Of a stretch of 9,541 nt of DNA, positions 1-6,526 are shown piece after piece. Each line of letters starts with the position of its first letter. Position 1 is the first letter of the stretch. The translations under genes were made by a program, and so were the position numbers. This DNA comes from Lysobacterales bacterium. GTDB lineage: Bacteria > Pseudomonadota > Gammaproteobacteria > Xanthomonadales > SZUA-36. Location: NCBI GenBank assembly GCA_026193295.1, contig JAPHSB010000314.1:1-9541 (forward strand), in the 5' to 3' direction. The notes under the pieces were generated by a model, which saw only the letters and a program-made list of their open reading frames with translations, was not told the DNA's origin and made no database searches.

Positions 1-1632
1 CCCAATCTTCCGGGCGAATTGCCCTGGCAACGCATCCTGCTCAACGCGCTGCCGCTGGGACTGCTCGCCCTGATCGTTCTGGGACTGAGCCGCCGGCCGA
101 TGCTGAGCGTGATCTGGGTGTTTGCGCTGACCCAGGTCCTGTTTTTCGTCAACAGGGTAAAGTTGGAGGAACTGCGCGAACCGGTCGTGTTCAACGACAT
201 CCTGCTCATGCCCCAGGTCGTAACCGGTTTCGATCTGCTGGGCAGCTATGTCAATAACGGCCCTCTTGTCCTGGCGGCATTTGTGTTCCTCGCCTTCAAT
301 GCCATCGGATGGAAGTGGGAAAAGCCGGTCTTCGGATGGTGGCCCGCATTGGCGATGACCATTCTGTCGACCTTGCTTCTGATCAGCCTCAGCGCAGCCG
401 ACAAGCCGCTGGGTTCGCTCTATCACTCGGGGCTGATCGTGCGGATGGACTGGGAAGCCCGGGATAATGTCAAGGCGAATGGCCTGATCGCCTCGCTGGC
501 ACGATCCAGTTCATACATCCTTTACGATTTCCCCGAAGTGGACCCCGTCAGTATCAGGCGACCCGACTTCCTGCCCGAGCTTCCGGAGGAGACTCCCGGC
601 GCAACGTCGGACTATCCCGACATCGTGGTGGTGCTGAGCGAGAGTTTCTTCGATCCCGCCGTGCTCAAGGGCGTGGAGCCCTGCCAGTATCTTGCCCAAT
701 TCTGCGAGTTGGAATCCGAGGGCCAGTCGGGCTCGTTGGCGGTGCCGACTTTCGCCGGCAACACGCCCCGGTCGGAATTCGAACTGTTGACGGGCATTCC
801 GTTTGCGACTTTCGGCGGACTGGACTATCCCTACGTCAGTGTCGTCAATCGCCCGATCTATTCCTATCCCTGGTATCTGAAGTCCCTGGGTTACGACACG
901 ACGGCCATTCACACCAACCTGAGAAGCTTCTGGCGCCGCAACAGTGCCATGCCAAAGCTGGGTTTCGACCGCTATATCGCGCTCGAGGACATCCGGGATC
1001 CCGAGCGGGTGGGTTTCTGGCCGGCCGACTCCGTGCTGACCGACCAGATCCTCGCCCTGTTCGAACCACGCGAGTCCGATGCTCCGCGGTTCGTACTGGG
1101 GATATCCATGGAAAATCACGGCCCGTGGAATGCTAACCGCCGCTCACGGCTGCCGGACTCTGTTGCTGACATCCCGCTTCCCGAGGCGGCGAACGACGTG
1201 CCCGACAAGCCGCTGCAGCAATTCCTGTTCCACGCCGAAAACGCGGTCACGGAGTTGGAGCGGCTCTGGCAATTCACCCGGCAAAGACCGCGGAAAACGG
1301 TACTGATCTTTTTCGGCGACCATCTGCCGGGACTGAACCAGAGCTTCGATGCCCTGGGATTCGACGACGGGCAAGCGGCGTTTCAGCAACTGACTCCGTA
1401 CCTGGTGATGAGCAATTTCCCGCTGCGTTCGCGACTGCCGGAACGCATGCCCATACACCAGTTGATCGTGCAGGTGCTTTATTCTGCCGGGCTTCCCCTG
1501 GGCGAGACGTACGGAAACCTGCGCGCTGCATTCGCGCAGGCCCAGGCAGCGCAGGACGACGGACGGAAGCAGGCGCTCGATGAATACCTGGAACAGCTGC
1601 AAATCACCCTGCTCAATCTTCCCCTGCCCTGA
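1..1632 (+). CDS. LTA synthase-like membrane sulfatase-fold phosphoglycerol transferase, 5'-truncated
   Basis: The frame is open from base 1, and the first possible start (TTG at 19) has coding sequence before it, so the true start probably lies upstream. Numbering from that TTG, 537 residues are visible. Hydrophobic segments lie near 7-24, 29-46, 83-98 and 109-126. An alkaline-phosphatase/sulfatase-fold domain follows from about 200. Its metal and catalytic signatures are visible: LSESF (E208), GNTPRSEF with the likely nucleophile T249, AIHTN (H298), ENHGPW (H367) and FGDHLPG (D434, H435). This is the LtaS/OpgB superfamily, whose members move phosphoglycerol from a lipid donor to an acceptor outside the inner membrane. 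Gram-negative bacteria lack lipoteichoic acid, so a periplasmic glucan or other envelope acceptor is likelier; the acceptor cannot be read from sequence. The gene converges on tadA with a 37-bp gap (1633-1669) in which I see no terminator. Family is confident, substrate is not. Confidence 0.88.
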   Translation, partial: PNLPGELPWQRILLNALPLGLLALIVLGLSRRPMLSVIWVFALTQVLFFVNRVKLEELREPVVFNDILLMPQVVTGFDLLGSYVNNGPLVLAAFVFLAFNAIGWKWEKPVFGWWPALAMTILSTLLLISLSAADKPLGSLYHSGLIVRMDWEARDNVKANGLIASLARSSSYILYDFPEVDPVSIRRPDFLPELPEETPGATSDYPDIVVVLSESFFDPAVLKGVEPCQYLAQFCELESEGQSGSLAVPTFAGNTPRSEFELLTGIPFATFGGLDYPYVSVVNRPIYSYPWYLKSLGYDTTAIHTNLRSFWRRNSAMPKLGFDRYIALEDIRDPERVGFWPADSVLTDQILALFEPRESDAPRFVLGISMENHGPWNANRRSRLPDSVADIPLPEAANDVPDKPLQQFLFHAENAVTELERLWQFTRQRPRKTVLIFFGDHLPGLNQSFDALGFDDGQAAFQQLTPYLVMSNFPLRSRLPERMPIHQLIVQVLYSAGLPLGETYGNLRAAFAQAQAAQDDGRKQALDEYLEQLQITLLNLPLP

Positions 1633-1669
1633 ACCGAGGGCTCAGGACGGGTCGTGCTCTGGATCGCTC

Positions 1670-2152
1670 TCAGCCGCTGCCCTGGCGCTTCCGCCTGAAG
1701 AAATCACGCAGCAGGGCGGCGGCTTCCTGCTCCAGCAAGCCGCCCGCAAAGGCCAATTCGTGATTGTGGCGGTGGGCCGCCGGCAGGCTGTAGGCGCCGC
1801 CCAGCGCGCCGGTTTTCGGATCGACTGCCCCAAAGACCAGGCGTTCAAGCCGGGCATGGATCGCCGCGCCGACGCACATCGCGCAGGGTTCCAGAGTCAC
1901 GTAAAGGGTACAACGCGGCAAGCGATAGTTGTTCAGCCGGTGCCCGGCTTCGCGCAACGCGATGATTTCGGCATGGGCTGTTGGGTCGCTGAGGCCAATG
2001 TTGCGGTTCCAGCCTTCACCGAGCAAGCCCGTCTCGTTCACGACCACGGCGCCTACCGGCACTTCACCCTCGGCCTCCGCCCGGCGCGCGAGGTCCAATG
2101 CGCGTTCCATCCAGCGGCGATCGGCGTCGCTAAACGTTTTGCCGTCAGTCAT
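1670..2152 (-). CDS. tadA: tRNA-specific adenosine deaminase TadA
   Basis: A 160-residue zinc-dependent cytidine/deoxycytidylate deaminase-fold protein. It should deaminate A34 of tRNA-Arg(ACG) to inosine in the cytoplasm, allowing one tRNA to read CGU, CGC and CGA. The signature residues are present: HAE at 60-62 (H60 zinc ligand, E62 proton shuttle) and PCAMC at 89-93 (C90 and C93 zinc ligands). TadA-typical surroundings are EVPVGAVVV (30-38), GEGWNRNIG (45-53), DPTAHAEI (56-63), the TLYVTLEP stretch (82-89), VFGAVDPKTGA (107-117) and a terminal DFFRRKR (150-156). Length is close to the E. coli enzyme without its N-terminal extension. The ATG at 2150-2152 overlaps the end of the upstream oxygenase by 8 bp (ATGACTGA) and has no strong Shine-Dalgarno sequence, so translation is probably coupled to that gene. 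It is the last gene of the guaB cluster. Confidence 0.96.
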   Translation of the reverse strand: MTDGKTFSDADRRWMERALDLARRAEAEGEVPVGAVVVNETGLLGEGWNRNIGLSDPTAHAEIIALREAGHRLNNYRLPRCTLYVTLEPCAMCVGAAIHARLERLVFGAVDPKTGALGGAYSLPAAHRHNHELAFAGGLLEQEAAALLRDFFRRKRQGSG

Positions 2153-3176
2153 TCTGCGTTGACGAGTCGCTACTGCCGCCGTGCCCGCGCTCGAGCGCTC
2201 GCTTGATGGCTCTTAGCGGTGCGGTGATGCGCCAGGAAGTGGCGTTCTCGAACTCGTAAACCCGTCGCCGCAACTGCGTCTCGGCTATGTACAGCCAGGA
2301 CCGGTTGAGCCGGCCGTTCGCTTCCCGAACCTGGCGGTAGAGCCGCTGCAGGTGTTGATCACGCCGGCTCAGCAGGGCGCGCAACTCAAGCACGTCCTCT
2401 TCGCCAAGCGTGTGGCCCGGAACGAAGCGCTCCGGCAAGTGGCGCTCAACGTAAATTGTGGAATGTTCGTCAGCCGTATCATCCGCCGGCCGCGAGTCCG
2501 TATAGAAGTAAACGGCGAAGGAGCGGCGGGAAAGGTGCTGCTTGTCTGGCGGCAGATTGATTCTCTCGAAGCCGTGCCAGGAGCGTTCACTGGTCTCGAA
2601 TACTACGCAACGGTTCATCAGCGGAGTGACCGTCACGATCTCGTCATCTGCCGGCGAAAGCCTCGGGTTGCGTTGGAGCTGCAATGATCCGCCCCACCGG
2701 TCATCCCACGCTTCGTTCAGATAAATGATGAGGTTGAGCCGTCGATGCTGATGCGTGATCGGATGGTAGTTGAAGTCAATGTGAGGATCGAGATCCTGTC
2801 CCTGGCGATTCTCATGCGTTCCACCGCCAAAATACCAGGGGTCGAAGCGCAGCTGATCGATACCGGTGAGGTGACCGACCAGCCCCAGGAACTCGGGTGA
2901 CTGGACCAGGTCATCCATCCGCTCGAAGGCCGGGCCCAGTGCACGCACACGGTCCTGCACCGCCTTGCCGCCCACCAGGCCGTCCTCGTTGAGGGCGGCT
3001 TTTTCGCTGAACGGCGGAAACTGGCCACAGACATCGGCACAGAACTCCCCGCTCAGAAAACTGTCGATGACGATGTGGGGGAATGGCTGCGCGGCGGCAA
3101 ACCGTGCGGAATAATCAGCGACACAGCGCAGCACGTCGGGATTTATCAGTTGCAGAATGGGGCTTGACCCGGTCAA
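2145..3176 (-). CDS. 2-oxoglutarate/Fe(II)-dependent oxygenase-like protein with SWRxTAPLR glycan-enzyme tail
   Basis: A 343-residue protein. Residues about 30-228 resemble a prolyl-4-hydroxylase-type 2OG/Fe(II) oxygenase: HIVIDSFLS (34-42), HID (H132, D134), the strand NLIIYLNEAWDDRWGGSLQL (148-167), SWHGFERI (H201 third iron ligand) and RRSFAVYFY (R217/R218, likely 2OG carboxylate anchor). The full iron facial triad and the basic residue are kept, so it is probably active. A linker (228-260) is followed by a charged helical, coiled-coil-like tail (262-305) ending in FENATSWRITAPLR (309-322), a motif I know from C-termini of bacterial surface-polysaccharide glycosyltransferases and methyltransferases. 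The likely start is TTG at 3176, three codons after the guaA stop and in the same frame as guaA; no ATG lies near the N-terminus, and GTG at residue 15 is an alternative. It sits between guaA and tadA and overlaps tadA by 8 bp. The substrate is unknown; a glycan- or envelope-linked hydroxylation is an inference from the tail. Confidence 0.85.
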   Translation of the reverse strand: MTGSSPILQLINPDVLRCVADYSARFAAAQPFPHIVIDSFLSGEFCADVCGQFPPFSEKAALNEDGLVGGKAVQDRVRALGPAFERMDDLVQSPEFLGLVGHLTGIDQLRFDPWYFGGGTHENRQGQDLDPHIDFNYHPITHQHRRLNLIIYLNEAWDDRWGGSLQLQRNPRLSPADDEIVTVTPLMNRCVVFETSERSWHGFERINLPPDKQHLSRRSFAVYFYTDSRPADDTADEHSTIYVERHLPERFVPGHTLGEEDVLELRALLSRRDQHLQRLYRQVREANGRLNRSWLYIAETQLRRRVYEFENATSWRITAPLRAIKRALERGHGGSSDSSTQND

Positions 3177-3180
3177 GCCC
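3160..3180. repeat. 21-bp near-perfect palindrome over the oxygenase start codon
   Basis: Two perfect 10-bp arms, GGGCTTGACC (3160-3169) and GGTCAAGCCC (3171-3180), surround a single C. As RNA it can fold as a 9-bp stem with a 3-base loop. It begins 3 bp after the guaA stop, and the TTG start of the oxygenase (3174-3176) lies inside the stem. There is no following T-run, so it is not a standard intrinsic terminator. It could hide the oxygenase start until a ribosome leaving guaA opens it, protect the guaA message from 3' decay, be an operator, or be a remnant of a REP-like or attachment sequence. The symmetry is certain; the role is not. Confidence 0.6.
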
Positions 3181-3182
3181 GG

Positions 3183-4760
3183 TCATTCCCACTCGATGGT
3201 GGCGGGCGGCTTCCCAGAAATATCATAAACTACACGAGATATTCCATTGATTTCATTAGCTATTCTTAATGAAACTTTTTCGAGAAATTCATAGGGGAGC
3301 CGCGCCCAGCGCGCAGTCATGAAGTCGACCGTTTCTACCGCACGCAAAGCAACGACATACTCATAGCGACGCTGGTCGCCGGTAACGCCCACCGACTTGA
3401 CCGGCAAGAACACGGCGAAAGCCTGGCTGACCTGGTCGTAGAGGCCGGCATCCATCAGTTCCTGGATGAATATGTTATCGGCCCGCGCCAGCAGGTCCAC
3501 GTATTCCTCGCGCACCTCGCCGAGCACGCGCACACCCAGGCCCGGACCCGGGAACGGGTGCCGGAACACCATTTCTCTGGGCAATCCGAGTTCCACACCG
3601 ATTTTCCTTACTTCGTCCTTGAACAGTTCGCGCAACGGCTCGACCAGCTCCATCTGCATGTAGTCGGGCAATCCGCCTACGTTGTGGTGCGACTTGATGA
3701 CGTGGGCCTTGCCAGTCTTGCTGCCCGCCGACTCGATGACATCCGGATAGATGGTCCCCTGGGCCAGCCAGCGCGCGTTACCAACCGCCCGGGCCTGCTC
3801 CTCGAATACATCTATAAACAGGCCCCCGATGACCTTGCGCTTCTCCTCGGGGTCGGTCACGCCTTTCAGCGCCTCCAGGAAGCGCTGCCGCGCGTCGACC
3901 TTGATCACGTGAACGCCCATGTGGCGCGCGAAGGTTGCCATCACCTGCTCCGGCTCCTGGTAACGCAACATGCCTGTATCGACGAAAATGCAGGTCAGCT
4001 GGTCGCCGATCGCCCGGTGCAACAAGGCCGCCACCACGCTCGAGTCCACCCCGCCGGAGAGACCCAGGATGACGGGATCCGCGCCAACCTGCGCCTGCAC
4101 GCGGGCGATACTGTCCCGAATGATGTTCTCCGGGGTCCATTCCTCGGGGCAACCACAGATGTCGTGCACGAACCGTTCGAGGATCCGCTTGCCCTGCGCG
4201 GTGTGCGTCACCTCGGGGTGAAACTGGATCCCATAAAAACCGCGCCCGTCGTCGGCCATCGCGGCAACGGGCGCCGATGGAGTGCTGCCGACGACCTCGA
4301 AACCGGGCGGCAACACCGTGACTTTATCACCGTGGCTCATCCAGACATCAAGCTGCGGCCGGCCTTGATCATCGATGTGGTCTTCGATCGCCTGCAGCAG
4401 TCGCGTTGGCTGCTCGACGGCTACGCGAGCGTAGCCGAATTCCTTGAAAGATGACGGCTCCACCGTGCCCCCCAATTGCGCTGCCATGGTATGCAGGCCG
4501 TAGCAAATGCCAAGCACGGGGACGTCGAGCTCGAAGACGATGTCGGGCGCCTCGGGACCGTACTCCGCGTGCACGGATTCGGGTCCGCCCGAGAGGACGA
4601 TGCCGCGGGGCGCAAACTCGCGGATGTCCCCGGGATGCGAGTCCCAGGGCCAGATTTCACAGTAAACACCGATTTCCCGGACGCGCCGCGCGATCAGCTG
4701 TGTGTACTGCGAGCCGAAATCCAGGATCAGGATGCGGTGTTGATGGATATCGTTTGCCAT
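3183..4760 (-). CDS. guaA: GMP synthase (glutamine-hydrolysing)
   Basis: A 525-residue cytoplasmic enzyme, the same length as E. coli GuaA. It converts XMP to GMP using ATP and ammonia released from glutamine. The N-terminal class I glutamine amidotransferase domain (about 8-200) has LSGGPESV (56-63), the nucleophile in GICYG (C86) and the rest of the triad in QFHPEVTHT (H181, E183). The ATP-pyrophosphatase domain follows with the PP-loop LSGGVDSS (234-241). The dimerisation domain carries FRHPFPGPGLGVRVLGE and ends in ISGKPPATIEWE, the canonical C-terminus. The ATG at 4758-4760 has a GAGAG-type ribosome site just upstream. It lies 75 bp downstream of guaB, so the two sequential guanine-synthesis steps are probably co-transcribed. 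An odd feature is an 81-bp block of very AT-rich codons just before the terminal 30 bp, while the protein stays conserved; see the separate entry. Confidence 0.98.
   Translation of the reverse strand: MANDIHQHRILILDFGSQYTQLIARRVREIGVYCEIWPWDSHPGDIREFAPRGIVLSGGPESVHAEYGPEAPDIVFELDVPVLGICYGLHTMAAQLGGTVEPSSFKEFGYARVAVEQPTRLLQAIEDHIDDQGRPQLDVWMSHGDKVTVLPPGFEVVGSTPSAPVAAMADDGRGFYGIQFHPEVTHTAQGKRILERFVHDICGCPEEWTPENIIRDSIARVQAQVGADPVILGLSGGVDSSVVAALLHRAIGDQLTCIFVDTGMLRYQEPEQVMATFARHMGVHVIKVDARQRFLEALKGVTDPEEKRKVIGGLFIDVFEEQARAVGNARWLAQGTIYPDVIESAGSKTGKAHVIKSHHNVGGLPDYMQMELVEPLRELFKDEVRKIGVELGLPREMVFRHPFPGPGLGVRVLGEVREEYVDLLARADNIFIQELMDAGLYDQVSQAFAVFLPVKSVGVTGDQRRYEYVVALRAVETVDFMTARWARLPYEFLEKVSLRIANEINGISRVVYDISGKPPATIEWE
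3213..3293 (-). other. AT-rich codon block inside the 3' end of guaA (possible recombination or island-integration scar)
   Basis: These 81 bases hold 23 G/C by direct count (28%). The 81 bases on the upstream coding side (3294-3374) hold 50 (62%), and the last 30 bases of guaA (3183-3212) hold 19 (63%). The block encodes the conserved stretch from YEFLEKV to VYDISG with codons otherwise rare here (TTA, AGA, ATA, TCA, AAT, GAT). Both edges are sharp and the reading frame is intact. Because the guaA 3' terminus is a known island attachment site, replacement by a foreign guaA end is a reasonable reading. An alternative is selection for an internal promoter: TATGAT at 3222-3227 is a fair -10 for the oxygenase and tadA, but I see no good -35. 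Confidence 0.6.
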
Positions 4761-4835
4761 GCTCTCTCGATTGTTCTGGAAATCGGACCGCAGATCAATG
4801 ACCCCGGTCAGGACCCCGCACGCCGGGCTTCCGGC
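4761..4835 (-). other. guaB-guaA spacer with a short hairpin
   Basis: This 75-bp gap within the cluster holds no gene. Directly after the guaB stop is a small inverted repeat, GCCGG and CCGGC around a 4-base loop (4822-4835), with no T-run after it in the transcribed direction. A heptamer GACCCCG occurs twice (4800-4806 and 4812-4818). The hairpin is too short and lacks a U-tract, so it is unlikely to stop transcription; it may only influence RNA decay between the two genes. Confidence 0.35.
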
Positions 4836-6293
4836 TCAGGACAACTTGTAGTTCGGCGCTTCCTTCGTAATCTGAACGTCGTGGGAGTGGCTTTCACGGA
4901 TGCCCGCGTTGGTTATGCGCACAAAGCGGGACTCCGTCCGGAACTTCTCGATGGTTTCGCAACCCATGTAGCCCATGGATGAGCGCAGTCCGCCCAGCAA
5001 CTGGTGGACCACGCCCGACAGGGGCCCCTTGTACGGAACACGGCCCTCAATGCCTTCCGGCACCAGTTTTTCAGCCGAAACGTCATGCTGGAAGTAGCGG
5101 TCTTTTGAGCCTTGCTGCATCGCCCCAATCGAACCCATACCGCGGTAGGACTTGTAGGACCGACCCTGGAACAGCTCGACCTCGCCGGGCGCCTCCTCCG
5201 TGCCTGCGAACAACCCCCCGATCATGACGGTCGAGGCGCCAGCCGCAATGGCCTTGGCAAAATCGCCCGAGAAGCGGATGCCGCCATCGGCGATCAGCGG
5301 AACGCCGCTGTCCTTGAGCGCCGCCGCGACGTTGGCCACCGCAGTCACCTGCGGCACACCGACACCGGCCACTACCCGCGTGGTGCAGATGGAGCCGGGC
5401 CCCTGCCCGACCTTCACACCATCCACGCCGGCTTCGACCAGGGCCAGGGCCCCCTCGCCGGTGGTAACGTTGCCACCGATGATCTGCACGTCGGGATAGG
5501 TCTTGCGAACCCAGCGGATTCGATTCAACACGCCTTTGCTGTGACCGTGCGCCGTGTCGACCACGATCACGTCCACGTTGGCGGCGACCAGCGCGGCGAT
5601 GCGCTCCTCGGTGTCGCCACCGACGCCCACTGCAGCCGCAACCAGCAACCGTTCCTGGGAGTCCTTGGCCGCATTCGGGAAGTCGCTGGATTTCTGGATG
5701 TCCTTGACCGTGACCAGGCCACGCAGTTCGAAGTTGTCGTTCACCACCAGCACCTTCTCGATGCGATGCCGGTGCAGCAGGTCCATTACTTCATCCTGGC
5801 TGGCGTTTTCACGGACCGTGACCAACTGGTCCTTGCCGGTCATGATGTTGCGCACCGGGTCGTCGAGACGTTTCTCGAAACGCATGTCGCGGGCGGTGAC
5901 GATACCCACCAGTTCGTTGCCGTCAACCACTGGCACGCCCGAAATATTGTGACGGTGGGTCAGATCCAGAACTTCGCGGATGGTCGTGTTGGGATTGACC
6001 GTGATCGGATCCTTGATCACGCCCGCCTCGTACTTCTTGACGGTGAGCACCTGTGCCGCCTGCTTCTCCAGCGTCATGTTCTTGTGAATGACGCCGATGC
6101 CCCCTTCCTGGGCCATCGCGATGGCCAGCCGGGCCTCGGTAACCGTATCCATGGCAGCCGATATCAGGGGCGCCCTGAGCTCGATTTCACGGGTCAGACG
6201 GGCGTGGAGCTCAACGTCACCGGGCAGTACTTCGGAATACGCAGGCACCAGGGAAACGTCATCGAATGTCAGGGCTTCGCCGGTCAATTGCAT
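4836..6293 (-). CDS. guaB: Inosine-5'-monophosphate dehydrogenase
   Basis: A 485-residue NAD-dependent enzyme that oxidises IMP to XMP, the committed step of guanine nucleotide synthesis. The TIM barrel is split by a CBS (Bateman) pair. The first barrel part has LTFDDVSLVPAYS (8-20) and ISAAMDTVTE (44-53). The CBS pair spans about 93-203 (IKDPITVNPNTTIREV, MTGKDQLVTV). The second part has VDTAHGHS (245-252), the catalytic loop GPGSICTTR with C303, IADGGIR (334-340) and the mobile flap ending in KDRYFQ (R399, Y400). Length matches bacterial full-length enzymes. The ATG at 6291-6293 has a strong AGGAGGT ribosome site 8 bp upstream. It is the first gene of the minus-strand cluster, divergent from xseA, and has a clear promoter and leader hairpin upstream. 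Confidence 0.98.
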   Translation of the reverse strand: MQLTGEALTFDDVSLVPAYSEVLPGDVELHARLTREIELRAPLISAAMDTVTEARLAIAMAQEGGIGVIHKNMTLEKQAAQVLTVKKYEAGVIKDPITVNPNTTIREVLDLTHRHNISGVPVVDGNELVGIVTARDMRFEKRLDDPVRNIMTGKDQLVTVRENASQDEVMDLLHRHRIEKVLVVNDNFELRGLVTVKDIQKSSDFPNAAKDSQERLLVAAAVGVGGDTEERIAALVAANVDVIVVDTAHGHSKGVLNRIRWVRKTYPDVQIIGGNVTTGEGALALVEAGVDGVKVGQGPGSICTTRVVAGVGVPQVTAVANVAAALKDSGVPLIADGGIRFSGDFAKAIAAGASTVMIGGLFAGTEEAPGEVELFQGRSYKSYRGMGSIGAMQQGSKDRYFQHDVSAEKLVPEGIEGRVPYKGPLSGVVHQLLGGLRSSMGYMGCETIEKFRTESRFVRITNAGIRESHSHDVQITKEAPNYKLS

Positions 6294-6301
6294 GGTGGAC
6301 T

Positions 6302-6308
6302 ACCTCCT
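6302..6308 (-). promoter_or_regulatory. guaB ribosome binding site
   Basis: AGGAGGT on the minus strand, 8 bases before the guaB ATG, a full match to the anti-Shine-Dalgarno core. It is the strongest ribosome site in the window and fixes the guaB start. Confidence 0.85.
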
Positions 6309-6332
6309 CCACTGCGGGTGTTCGGAATGTGC

Positions 6333-6358
6333 CGACGCCCGGTGTGAACCGGGCGTCG
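6333..6358 (-). promoter_or_regulatory. Perfect 11-bp stem-loop in the guaB 5' leader
   Basis: The arms CGACGCCCGGT and ACCGGGCGTCG pair perfectly around a 4-base loop. With the predicted guaB start of transcription near 6368, the hairpin occupies the first third of a roughly 75-base leader and ends about 25 bases before the ribosome site. No U-tract follows in the guaB direction, so it is not a terminator. Plausible roles are protection of the 5' end of the mRNA, a protein-binding site, or a DNA operator between the divergent guaB and xseA promoters. It is too small and simple for a purine or guanine riboswitch, and I see no such conserved core. Confidence 0.55.
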
Positions 6359-6374
6359 CGGAGATAATCGAGGC

Positions 6375-6404
6375 ATTATATCGCGGCTGGCCGGTCAATG
6401 TAAT
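6375..6404 (-). promoter_or_regulatory. guaB sigma70-type promoter
   Basis: On the minus strand a perfect -10 TATAAT (6375-6380) is preceded, after an 18-bp spacer, by ATTACA (6399-6404), a 4/6 match to the -35 consensus. The expected start of transcription is near 6368. The bases after the -10 (GCCTCG) form a GC-rich discriminator, the kind associated with growth-rate and ppGpp control, which is known for guaB in enteric bacteria. The promoter elements are seen; the control is inferred. Confidence 0.65.
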
Positions 6405-6514
6405 CACTGGGCGCCACTGGCGGTTCGCTGCGCCAGCGTCTCTGGCATCAGATTGCGACCGATAATGCGCTGAGCGGGTCGATTGAGCAACATGCGTTTT
6501 TTCGCCGCTGAGTT

Positions 6515-6520
6515 TATCAT
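6515..6520 (+). promoter_or_regulatory. Candidate -10 for a leaderless xseA transcript
   Basis: TATCAT lies six bases before the ATG of xseA at 6527, so transcription could start on the start codon itself. There is no convincing Shine-Dalgarno sequence upstream of this gene, which agrees with a leaderless message. No good -35 is visible at the usual distance, so this remains a weak call. Confidence 0.3.
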
Positions 6521-6526
6521 CGGGTG

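Noticed and set aside
1580..2206. 208-codon plus-strand frame opposite tadA
   Set aside because: Antisense to tadA, whose zinc motifs are unmistakable.
3558..4454. 298-codon open frame on the plus strand opposite guaA
   Set aside because: Antisense shadow of the guaA codon pattern, with no motif and no ribosome site.
4822..4835. Intrinsic terminator between guaB and guaA
   Set aside because: The stem is only 5 bp and there is no U-tract in the transcribed direction.
5112..6347. 411-codon open frame on the plus strand opposite guaB
   Set aside because: It lies entirely antisense to a certain gene, has no recognisable domain, and His/Asp/Val-rich composition typical of the reverse complement of GC-rich coding DNA.
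6294..6374. Guanine or other purine riboswitch in the guaB leader
   Set aside because: The leader is about 75 bases, holds only one simple hairpin, and shows no purine-riboswitch core or terminator/anti-terminator pair.
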